A stretch of 64,000 nt of DNA from Synaphobranchus kaupii (taxonomy: Eukaryota; Chordata; Actinopteri; Anguilliformes; Synaphobranchidae): positions 106,836,105-106,900,104 of the forward strand of contig CM056380.1 in the NCBI GenBank assembly GCA_029718625.1. Direction: 5' to 3'. The notes beneath the pieces are model-generated. The model was not told the origin of the DNA, searched no databases, and saw nothing but the letters and a program-made list of their open reading frames with translations. Of the stretch, positions 11,701 to 23,700 are shown piece by piece. A program made the translations under genes and the position numbers. How positions within the stretch are numbered: position 1 is the first letter of the stretch; every line of letters starts with the position of its first letter.

Positions 11701-14700
11701 GGTTATTGGACAGTGTAAGTGATTTTACAGTATTGATGGTTATTGGACAGTGTAAGCAGTGGATATTTTACAGTATTGATGGTTATTGGACAGTGTAAGT
11801 GATTTTACAGTATTGAGGGTTATTGATCAGTGATTGGTATTCTGGGGCTTGTTCCTGCAGCCCAGTCAGAGAGGCCAGCACCACGATGGCGGTAAACAGT
11901 CTGGCGGTCCTGCTGGAAGAGGAGTACCTGACCATCACCCCCGCCTCAGAGAGCCCCATCAGTTGCAGCTCGGGGTCCTCTGGGGGCCCCATGCTTACGG
12001 TCCCTCCCACCCTGCTGCCTCCCCCCGACTCTGAGCCCGAGCCCTGTTACTATGGCAACAATGTGTGGGAGGAGCTGGAGGAAGATGAGGAAGACCCGAG
12101 GAAGGTGAGATATACAGAGGAATCCTGTGTGTCTGGTTCCAAAACATTACTTTACAGCACAGCACACATGACGACATTACATTACAGTACACAACATATC
12201 ATTACATTACACAACATATTACATTACACAACGTGACATTATAGTACAGTACACAACATGATATCACAGTACACAACGTGACATGACATTACAGTACATG
12301 ACAGTACACAACATGACATCACAGTACACAAGATGACATTACATTACACAACAAGACATCACAGTACACAGCATGATATTACAATACACAACATGACATC
12401 ACATTACGGAATGTTATGTTAAATTGCGTAATATTACATTGTTACGTTACATAACATAAATTTATAAAAATGCTCTAATCTAGAGCAACATACAACATAC
12501 ATATTCTCTGAGACAGAGAATAAGCACACCCACATGAGTTATGCAGGCAACAGTGACATCGTACTGATAACACTAGAGACAGTGTACATGCAACATCACT
12601 AATGTAGGTTAACTATGCCAAACTACAACCATGATACTATAAATAGATACCACAGGTGTCTGAAGAGCTAAATTGTTGCCTGGCTCACTTTATACAACCT
12701 CTGCCAGGCCAGCCTCCCAGTGTGTCATAGTTTATGTGAATTAACACCTTCATCATGTACCCTTTTAATGGTATAATGTAATAGCAAATAATGGATACTT
12801 CCTGAAAAGTGGGTCTCCATATAATCTTTATTGCTCTGAACTGCATTGCTTTCACCAGGTTTATAGCAGAGAGGAATAAGCCTAGTCTGCAAACCTACAA
12901 TGAAATATGTTTTATTTTTTATTTACAGTGGGGACGGAAAGTATTCGGCAGTGACACGGTTTTTGTTGTTTTGGCTCTGTACTCCAGAACATTGGATTTG
13001 AAATGGAACAGTGACAATGAGGTTAAAGTGCAGACTTTCAGCTTTAATTTGAGGGTTTTTACATCCATATCTGGTTAACCGTGTAGCAATTGTAGCCCTT
13101 TTTATACACAGCCCCCCCCCCCCTTTTAGGGGACAAAATGTAATTAGACAAATAAACTTAAATAAAGTAATCATATTTAAAATTTGGTTGCATATCCTTT
13201 GCATGTCATGACTTTCTGATGTCTGTGACCCAACAACATCAAAAGACTCTTGATATCTTATTTTCTGGTACTCTTACAAGCGATTCTATAACGTCTCTGC
13301 ATTTGAATGGATCTCTATGGGAATTGGGGGGTGGGACTAGATTTAGCTGTAAATTATGCTGAAACAGTATGGAACACATGGTTGGCTAAATGGCTGTAAG
13401 TCATCAATGGTCTGAGGTATCAAACGAGCCCCAAACCATCACTCTGCTGCCAGATATGCAGTAGACATGGATGGATCACTTTAAGGGTTGTTTCTCCTGA
13501 ATCATTTTCCTATTGAACTCTATGGAAAAATAAGTCAGGAGAAACCACCCTTAAAGTGATCCATCCATATATACTGCATATCTGGCAGCAGAGTGATGGT
13601 TTGAGGCTCGTTTGATACCTCAGACCCTCGATGACTTACAGCCATTTACCCAACCATGTGTTCCATACTATTCCCGCCAAAACAACATAACTTTTGTCAC
13701 TGCCCGAATACTTTCCGTCCCCACTGTATGTATTTATGTGTTCATTTTTTTAAGCAAAATAAAGGGAAAGCTTAACTGGTTCATATAGACTCTATATTCC
13801 TCTCCTCTGAAGTAGCTGAGACAAGTTCAACAAAATTGCTTTTTATTTCTTTCTGAAATTTCTCATGACTAGGACGTGACAAAGGAGTTTGAGCTGAACG
13901 TGACACTCACCAAATCTTGGAGCGGCAGTTTCGGTTTCACCATCACACGGAGCAAACTGGACAACTGCTACTACGTCCAGGACATCCTGGACAATCCCGC
14001 CAAAGTGGACGGCAGACTGCGAGCCGGAGACCGTCTGATCACGGTACGACGGGGGTGAAGGCCTCGTTTCAGTTTTTCGGACCAGATGATATATAACATG
14101 TTGGGGCTGGGATTTTGAAGAACTGTTCTAGTGCATGGATGGACCCTGTGGTCTGGACTGGCATGTCTCTCCCGCTCTCTCACTCCCATTCTTCCTGTCT
14201 CTCGACATTGTGCTGTCCAATAAAACTGAAAAGCCCTAAAATATAAATTTTCAACGTGAGATTTCTCTCGGATTCTGAATGCAAGATCAACTTGCTAAAA
14301 AATAAAAATTTTCAGAGCCTTTTTTGCTCTTCCTTAACAAGGGTGCCAACAGCTCCAAAGGGCGTTACACAACTGGGCATTCCAAATTCAGGAGAAAAAA
14401 AGGGGTAGCAGTACTCAGTATTCTGACAATACCACTTTATCAGGGCGGCAGTGTAGTATAATGGTTAAGGAACTGGCTTTGTAACTGAAAGGTTGCAGGT
14501 TTGATTCCCAGGTAGGACACTGCCGTTGCACCCTTGAACAAGGTACTTAACCTGAATTGCTTCAGTATATCCAGCTGTATAATTGGATAATACACTGCCT
14601 GGCCAAAAAAAAAGTCGCAGTTGCACCAGTCACGCATAGTGCCCACTGTACAAGCCTCTGGAGGCAGTGTTATGATCTGGGGTTGCTTCAATTGGTCAGG

Positions 14701-17700
14701 TCTAGGCTCAGCAACATTATGCAGCAATTAAAATGAAGTCAGCTGAGTACCTGAATGTACTGAATGACCAGGTTATCCCATCAATGGGCATATTCCAGGA
14801 CGACAATGCCAAGATTCATCGGGCTCAAATTGTGAAAGAGTGGTTCAGGGAGCATGAGGAATCATTTTCACACATGAATTGGCCACCAGAGTCCTGACCT
14901 TAACCCCATTGAAAGTCTTTGGGATGTGCTGGAGAAGACTTCACGGAGTGGTTCGACTCTCCCGTCGTCAATACAAGATCTCGGCCAAAAATGAATGCAA
15001 GTCTGGATGGAAATAAATGTTGTGACGTTGCATAAGGTTGTCGAAACAATGCCACGACAAATGCGCGCCATAATAAAAGCAAAAGGCGGTCCAACAAAAT
15101 ATTACAGTGTGCGACTTTTTTTTTTGGCCGGGCAGTGTATATGTAAAAGAAATGCTAAAAAGTTGTGTAAGTCGCTTTGGATAAGAGCGTCTGCTAAATG
15201 CCTGTAATGCTAATACTAATGCTAATCTGTGTTTAACTTTCAATACATTATTTACGGACCTTTTCCAAAAAAGCCCATTTAAATCACTAATGTCGACAGT
15301 ATAGCCTATATGCTTAGTACTATTAAATTAACACAATGTTCAGAAGAGTCTGATATTGTAATAACGCACTGGTTTTTCTGACTCTCGCTCAACGGTGCAG
15401 GTGAACGGACATGACGTAACGAACGTGACGGACAACGTCGCCATGGAGATCCTGCGGTCCTCTCCCAAAAGGCTGAGGATGGTTTTGGGGAGGGCGGTAC
15501 AGAACCTGCGGGCTCCTCCCTCCCACGACAGCCTCCCGGACATCACCCTGTACAAGATGGCAACGGGACAGCTAGGTGTGTCACGTAGCCCTGTGGGGGC
15601 ACATTTTACTTTAAATTGCCATGGATACGCAAATACCAAATATCGTCATGGTGGGAATAACGATATTGGGGGGTATACGACGAAGCAGGATTACTGAGTT
15701 AGCGGGATAACTGCACTAAGCAAAATCCAGAACAGCTCTTTTTACTTCGGTCCATGTTCCAGATTTGGGAGGTTTCCGGGTTTTACTCAGTGCAGTTATC
15801 CAGCTAACTCAGTAATCCTGCTTCATAGTGTACCCCCCAGGAGTACCTGAGCAGAGCGTGTGTGTGTGCAGGCTTTGTTCTAGCCTGGAACTAAAGCACC
15901 TGCTTATCTAATCAAGGGCTTGATTGGCGTTAGTCTTGTCTAAGGCTCCTGCTCTGGCATTAGTCTTGTCTAAGGCCCGGTCTATGGCTGGCATTAGTCT
16001 TGTCTAAGGCCCGGTCTATGGCTAGCATTAGTCTGGTCTAAGGCCCCTGCTCTATGGCTGGCATTAGTCTTGTCTAAGGCCCGGTCTATGGCTGGCATTA
16101 GTCTTGTCTAAGGCCCGGTCTATGGCTGGCATTAGTCTGGTCTAAGGCCTCTGCTCTATGGCTGGCATTAGTCTTGTCTAAGGCCCGGTCTATGGCTGGC
16201 ATTAGTCTTGTCTAAGGCCCGGTCTATGGCTGGCATTAGTCTTGTCTAAGGCCCGGTCTATGGCTGGCATTAGTCTTGTCTAAGGCCCGGTCTATGGCTG
16301 GCATTAGTCTGGTCTAAGGCCCGGTCTATGGCTGGCATTAGTCTTGTCTAAGGCCCCGGTCTATGGCTGGCATTAGTCTTGTCTAAGGCCCGGTCTATGG
16401 CTGGCATTAATCTTGTCTAAGGCCCGGTCTATGGCTGGCATTAGTCTTGTCTAAGGCCCGGTCTATGGCTGGCATTAGTCTTGTCTAAGGCCCGGTCTAT
16501 GGCTGGCATTAATCTTGTCTAAGGCCCGGTCTATGGCTGGCATTAGTCTTGTCTAAGGCCCGGTCTATGGCTGGCATTAATCTTGTCTAAGGCCCGGTCT
16601 ATGGCTGGCATTAGTCTTGTCTAAGGCCCGGTCTATGGCTGGCATTAATCTTGTCTAAGGCCCGGTCTATGGCTGGCATTAGTCTTGTCTAAGGCCCGGT
16701 CTATGGCTGGCATTAATCTTGTCTAAGGCCCGGTCTATGGCTGGCATTAGTCTTGTCTAAGGCCCGGTCTATGGCTGGCATTAATCTTGTCTAAGGCCCG
16801 GTCTATGGCTGGCATTAGTCTTGTCTAAGGCCCGGTCTATGGCTGGCATTGCAGGTATAAAGCTCACGGGGGGCATTGGCAGTAAGTGGCAGGGAATCTA
16901 CGTTCTGGAAGTGGTGCCAGCCTCGCCCGCCAGCGAGGAGGGCAGCATTCAGCCCAACGACAAAATCCTTTACATCTGCGGCAAGTGCACCATGGGAATG
17001 ACCCTGGAGGACGCGGTAAAGGCCTGCGAGTTGGCGCCACGCAAAGTCAAACTCAAGGCCGTCAGGTGAGCCCTACGCCTCACACGGAAAAAACAAAACG
17101 ATTCGCGATTTGTTTCGCCGGCACTGTGAATTGTGTTTCACTCTCCTGTTCTGTTTCTCTGGTTTAGAGATGACCAGCCTGTGATGTCAAAAGGAAAATG
17201 GAACGGTATGTTTTCCTATATAAATATCATAAATATCCAGGGAAATTGCTTTAATATAATGCTTTTTTTAAAATTAATTAATTTTTTTTAAGGCCACTGA
17301 AATACTGTTTAATGTTTTGTTTGCGATTGAAAGCAGTATTGCACGCGCGTGTAGGTTACCGACACGCTTTGCGAGTTCGGCTCGTTCGTATTCCGCCATC
17401 TAGACCGCCAATAAGCACAATAATCCCTCCCGGCAGAGCCGCCATTTCGTCTTCTCTCATCCGCGTCGCCACAATTCTTTAGCGGACAAGTTGCCCGTTG
17501 CTCAAGTGAATCAGCCCGCGCGTCTGTTTAACCTTCCCCTGGGCTAATTAAGCGCTTGCGCTGTCAGAACGTCCGTCCGTCTCGGCTCTTAAGTGCGCCG
17601 GCTCGCAGACCGACGGATTTAACTCTAGTCAGAAGTGACATAAATGAGACGGAAAACTGCTCCGGTGGCTGCCATTCCGGCCCCGGCGTCACTGAACGCT

Positions 17701-20700
17701 TCGTTGCTCTCGTGGACATTTGGAGCGTGGTGTCAGTTTCTATTAGGGAAACCCCCCCCCCCCCCCCCCTGTCCCGTCCCTCCACTTCATTGCCAAAGTG
17801 GTGGTTTTTGCTCATGTACACCCCTAAGCGCACGAATGAGTGCTACAAAATAAATAAATAAACTAACGTTGAACACATGACGTTTTGGACATGTGCATAT
17901 ACAGGCTACGGAATCGCAAACGGTTCCAAACATTTATTTTGCCAGGCGCGAAGAGTGAATGCAATTTTGTGTATGCACGCTGCACCTGTGGGCAAATGAT
18001 GGAGTGATTGACAGACAGGCCGTTAATTTGGGGGGACACAAGGTGACAGGGGATCGGAATGTTCTATATTTTCACAAGACAAACACATTTTCTGATTAAG
18101 AGTCGAACGAATGAATGAGTAGATGTGTTTCTGGAAAGTAAGTTGCATGGTCACTGATATATTTATTTTTAAAAATGTTCTGCTGGTACAAATTCAGATG
18201 ATAATGAAAAATATCAAGGACTAAAGTCGCCTACAGAAGTATTGTGTCTTCAAATTGTTCAAAATTGTCTTTTAAATTGTTACTGTAAATATAAAGATAT
18301 CACTTTAAAACAGTATTACAAGTCAAATCCAGTTTGTTCATAACAAACCAAACATTCTGTTTAAAGCTCTCCATTTTAGGTACAGTTAAATTAAACAGTT
18401 TACTCTATAAATATACAGTACATATTTTAACATGTTAGTTCAAAATAGAAATAAAATTATCATTATTATTAGTATTTTTTATTCTTGTTGTGAGAAGGAA
18501 ATCTCTAAGCAAGTAGTTCCAGAATGGCAGAATCTATATAATCTATATATCTAATATATATCTATCTAATCTATATAATCTTATATATGAACCCCAATTC
18601 CACTTGAAGGGTTGTTTTTCCTGACTCATTTTTCCAGAGTTCAATAGGAAAATGAGTCTGGAGAAACAACCCTTAAAGTGATCCATCCATATCTACTGCA
18701 TATCTGGCAGCAGAGTGATGGTTTGAGGCTTGTTTGATACCTCAGACCCTTGATAACTTACAGCCATTTAGCCAGCCATGTGTTTCCATACTGTTCCAGC
18801 ATAATTTACAGCTTAATCTAGTCCCACCCTACAATTCCCATAGAGATCCGTTCAAATGCAGACACGTTATAGTATCGCTTGTACCTGAAAATAAGAGTCT
18901 TTTCATATACTTTTATACTCGGTCATGATAGCATCACCTGTTTACCTCTGGAATGTTACAAACAGGTGTTTTTTGAACTTCCCAGTCTTTTTTTTGCACC
19001 TGTCCCAACTTTTTTTGAAAGTGTTGCAGGCATCAAATTCTGAATTAGCATATATTTACAAAAATCAATAAAGTTGATAAGGTAAAACATTAAATATCTC
19101 TGTACAATTTTCAATTAAATGTATGTAAAAGAGAATTTACAAATTACCGCTTTTCTGCTTTTATGTGCATTTTACATACTGTCCCAACTTTTTTGGAATT
19201 GGGGTTTGTAGATTACAGACACTAAATGTTTAACCTATTTAAAATTTGTCATCCTTTCTAAGTTCTGATTTGAAAAAGTTATCTGGTGTTGTTATTATTG
19301 TACCAAAATGCGTAACGCTTTACATTAAGTTGCAACTATACCTGTGTAGCTAAATTGTAACTAATTTGGTAACAAAATGTTATTACCGAGTAACTCCAAC
19401 GTAGGTAAAATGGAACAACATTTAACGGTATTCTTACACGTGAATATTTTTTTATATTCTATTAGCACTGCCACTCATAGGCAAATAAACCTGGCCTGTT
19501 CATTTCACAACGTGTCTTTATGATGGAATGATTTCATTTCAGCAGGAGAGATGTAACAGGGCTGGCCTTCACATGTGTAGGCTAATTAAGAATACCACTA
19601 ACTGATGTTCCCTGTTACCTAGGTTTGAGTTACTCAGTAATAACCTCGTTACCAAATTAGTTACAATTAAATTCCACGAGTAGAGGTGCAACTTAATGTA
19701 AAGTGTCACCCCAAAATGGATATTCGTGGGGTTTTTCCCGAAGTATATCTGAAACATATTCTCAAACCATCTCTCCAGGTTTATTTGAATGGAAAAAGGA
19801 CATCAAATTTTTCCCGCGATCCGAGGAGCAAAATCCAGTGGAAGCAGCGGCAGCGAGCGATGACGGTAGGGAATCTGGTTTCTCGTATTTACTGTCCTTG
19901 CCTTGCAGTGTGATTCCGGCGTTGACAGATCGAGCCTGTCTGGGACAGAGGAACCTCGGACCGGGATTAATTATTTGCGAGTCCTCTTGCCTCCCGCGGG
20001 GTATTGAGCTGCATTTTTGTGCGCTGTCCGTAAAACCGGCTCGTTCCGTCCTGCGCGTGCAGCGGTTGCCGGGAGACGGCTAGGCGGGAGGTAGCTCTTG
20101 AAAAGGGAAGCGCGTTCACCAGGTGAGGAGGAGATCCGTTCGTCAACACTTCTCTCACGGGGCGACCGTAATGAAATGGAGGTCATCTGTTCTCCGGCGG
20201 TGAAATGGATGCACAGAAAGGATGCCGTTGTGAGTTATTGACTTGTTTCAGACTGTTTGCTCGGCTAAGTTTGGGTAGGCCTACAACTCAATGTCTTATG
20301 TTATGGTGTCTCCGTATAACTTGGGCTCTGTGGAGTGATTTTACTCTTTTTCTCAGATACCTACGTTGCAAGAATTATTTGTAGTTGTCGTCTTTTAATT
20401 TGCTTTAAGAAATAGATCAGTTCATCTAACAATTTTCAACATGTTTTTTTAATTTTTTTAATTGAAGCTTGAAATCAATTAGAATTTTCTGGATAGGGTT
20501 GGAAAAAACTTAGATACCCTAAGCAGTGTAATTACCCCTTAATAAACGGATGTATTAATCTTATTTAGTGAACTTTAAGTAGCTTGGTTTTGTGGTTGTT
20601 TTATTAATGAGGTGCCCAACATAATGAAGCCTCGGTTGACTTGTGAAACAGCGGAAAAATTGTGTTATTTACAGAGGCAAGTCCAAAATGAGAACCAGTA

Positions 20701-23700
20701 ATCAGGCGTCCAGAAAGCAGTGTTTAGGGCTTAGCTTTAGCGAAGAGAGTAGCTGTGTAGCCTACGTATGGGCATGTTATGAGCCCTGGAATCATATGAA
20801 TAGTTTTTCTCGCTGTCTCTCTCTCTCTCTCGCTCTCTCCAGCCGAAGCCGCGCCCGAAGCCAGCGGTATGTCCGTGACCTCAGAGCAGCAGGTAACTGC
20901 CCCCTTCCTTTTATCAAGATGACATCACCTGAAACCCAAACCTGACCCCCCTCTAATCCGGCTTTGTCCTCTCGGCCGCTAATGCCCCCCCACCCCTCAC
21001 TGGCTTCGCCCTCGCTAGATTTGCGCATTAATATTTCACCGGCCTTTCATTCAGAAAGATGTGACATCGTCGCCCGTGTTTCTGGGCAGCCAGGCCTTTT
21101 TTTAATAAACCTGCATAGGGGTTTGACTTTACATTACATTACATTCACTTGGGAGATGCATTTATCCAAAGCGACGTACAATAAGTGCATACCGAAGGTC
21201 GTTGAAACGACTACAAACAGGTCCGATAAAGTAGCTACAGCTCCATCATAACGTAACAGCTATCCACAGGCATGAACATTGAGTCTAGTTCACATAGTAA
21301 GCTATGGCTAAGTCTTAAAGGGATAGTTCAGAATTTTGGAAATAATGTCTCAATTACGACTTACCCATGATGTAGTTGATTGATGGAAACCATTTTCAGC
21401 TAATTCCATGCTGTCCCTTCTTTTGGACATACACACGTTGCTAAAGCTAGCACAACTCTATGGTAGCCGGTAGCATCCACTACCAAATGCACTTAAACAC
21501 TCCACAGTGCACCCAAAGCAAATAAAATACGACAACAGTCTATCGGGGTTATTTTGAGTGTTTATACCATCATTTTTGAAGTCAAACTATCGTTCAATCC
21601 TTTACTTTGTGCTGACCTATATTCTCTGTGGAAGTACAGTGGCAGAGCGAACGTGGCCATTGCAACTTGTTGCTTTTCTTTGTTGTTGTAGTCGACCAGT
21701 GCCGGCACTACATTCGTAGGTATTGTAAAGTATCGCTCCGATCTCCTTTAAGTGCGTTTGGTAGTGGATGCTACCGGTTACCATAGAGTTGCGCTAGCAT
21801 TAGCAACGTGTGTATGTCCAAAAGAAGGGACAGCATGGAATTAGCTGAAAATGGTTTCCATCAATCAACTACATCATGGGTAAGTCGTAATTGAGACACT
21901 ACGTCCAAAATTCCAAACTATCCCTTTAAGAAACCACAACATCAGTCAAGACAGTAGTGTTACGTGTGTTAAAGTAGTAAGGTATATGATGCAAGAAACA
22001 AGTGCTGCATGAAAGTGGTGAGTTAGTCAATGTGGAATGGAAAAGGTGCGTCTTCCAACCACGACGGAAAGCAGGCAGCAATTGGGCAGTACGTAACGCA
22101 GCAGCGCAGAACACCAGGCCCTGCGCTGTTGCTAAGCCATAAGCACTTCTCCGTAATCGTTAGCGATGTAGCGTGTGGGCCCCAGCCCAGCAGAGGAAGG
22201 GGAGGGAGGGGCGTGGTTCTGGAAGAGCATAACCCTGACCCCTGACCTCCTCTCCTGGACCCACCCCACAGAGCGGCGTTCTCCAGGTGGACTTCCAGAA
22301 GCCGGACCGAGGGGGGCTGGGTTTCTCCCTGGTGGGGGGAGTTAATGGGAGCATGCTGAGGGTGAAGGAGATCTGCTCGGGCAGTCTGGCCCAACAGGAC
22401 GGCAGGCTGAGAGCTGGGGACGTACTGCTGGAGGTAACCTGTCAATCACCCTGTCAATCAAACGTCAATACAGACTCTGTGGGGGGCTGGGAGGTTACAC
22501 AGGGTCGTAGTGACCACAGGGCAGGGCAAAGGGGGGCATATTTCCTTTTATCCTACAAATCCATCAAGATGAGCTTAAGAAAGTAATTAAATTCTATTCA
22601 GTTCAATTTTATTTCTATACTTATTTGTATGTTACAAAGGTATGGGTCATTATTTCAGCATTCTGCAGGGGCAATAATTTAGGTATGTTCCTCAGGTGGA
22701 AGAAGGCCACTCTTGTGATATTATTAATATGGGCCTGAAAGGAGAGATCTGGATCAATACTTATGCCAAGGTTTTTAACAACTGTGCATGTGTGTGTGTG
22801 TGCATGTGTGTGCATTTGTGTGTTTGTGTGTGCATGTGTGCATATGTATCTGTGTGTGCGCATATGCGTGCCTGTATGTGTTTGTGTGTATTTTTATCTT
22901 TCCATGCATATGTGTGCGTGTGTGTGTGTGTGTCTGGGTGTGTGTGTGTGTGTGTGCGTGTGTATATATGTGTGTGTGCAGGTAAACGGCATTATCGTAT
23001 CAGGGCTCAGTCACAGTAAAGTCGTGGACATCCTGCGTAAGGCGGAGGGCTCAGTCCAGCTCACCATCTCTAGGGCCGGCCCACCCCACTGTAGCTCCGC
23101 CCCCAGCCCTGGCTCCACCCCTCAATCGGTCTTCAAACACACCGCTCTAAATTCACCAGGTGAGCTTAACCCTCAGACACTCCACCAACAACACCACTAC
23201 CTGAGCAGGGCGGTATTCACACAAAGCCGGATTACTGAGTTAGCTGGATAACTGACTTAGCTGGATAACTATCGGCACTGAGTAACACCCGGAACCCTCT
23301 CAAATGTGGAACATGGACTGAAGTAAAGAGCTGTTCTGGGTTTTACTCAGTGCAGTTATCCAGCTAACTCTGTAATCCTGCTTCATAGTATACCCCACAG
23401 CTGACCTCACCAGAAGACACGCCCACACTAAGAATTTTTCGGTTCCAGTAAACCTATCGTCATTGTGACTACCATTCTCGGCTGGAAGTGAATTTTCTAC
23501 ATATATTGTGAAATCTGGATTGTTTTATGGAACAAAAATACTTGCTCTGAGTACTAACATTTCCTCCCTGTTACAATGGAAATGGAAAAATTATCTTCCC
23601 AGCATAATTTATTCCAATTCAATTAAATCTCTGTTTTTCACAGTATTTTATTCCTTCAGATTTTTCAGTAAAGCCTGAGTTTGTGCTGTTGGACATGCTG

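Noticed and set aside
7890..11820. CRISPR array
   Set aside because: Units are contiguous and near-identical with no unique spacers, and the context is a vertebrate intron.
15927..16854. CRISPR or satellite DNA array
   Set aside because: 34-bp units without spacers; it is an intronic minisatellite.
20867..20872. Donor gtatgt as the end of exon 11
   Set aside because: It leaves phase 1, whereas exon 12 needs phase 0. The donor at 20893 fits.
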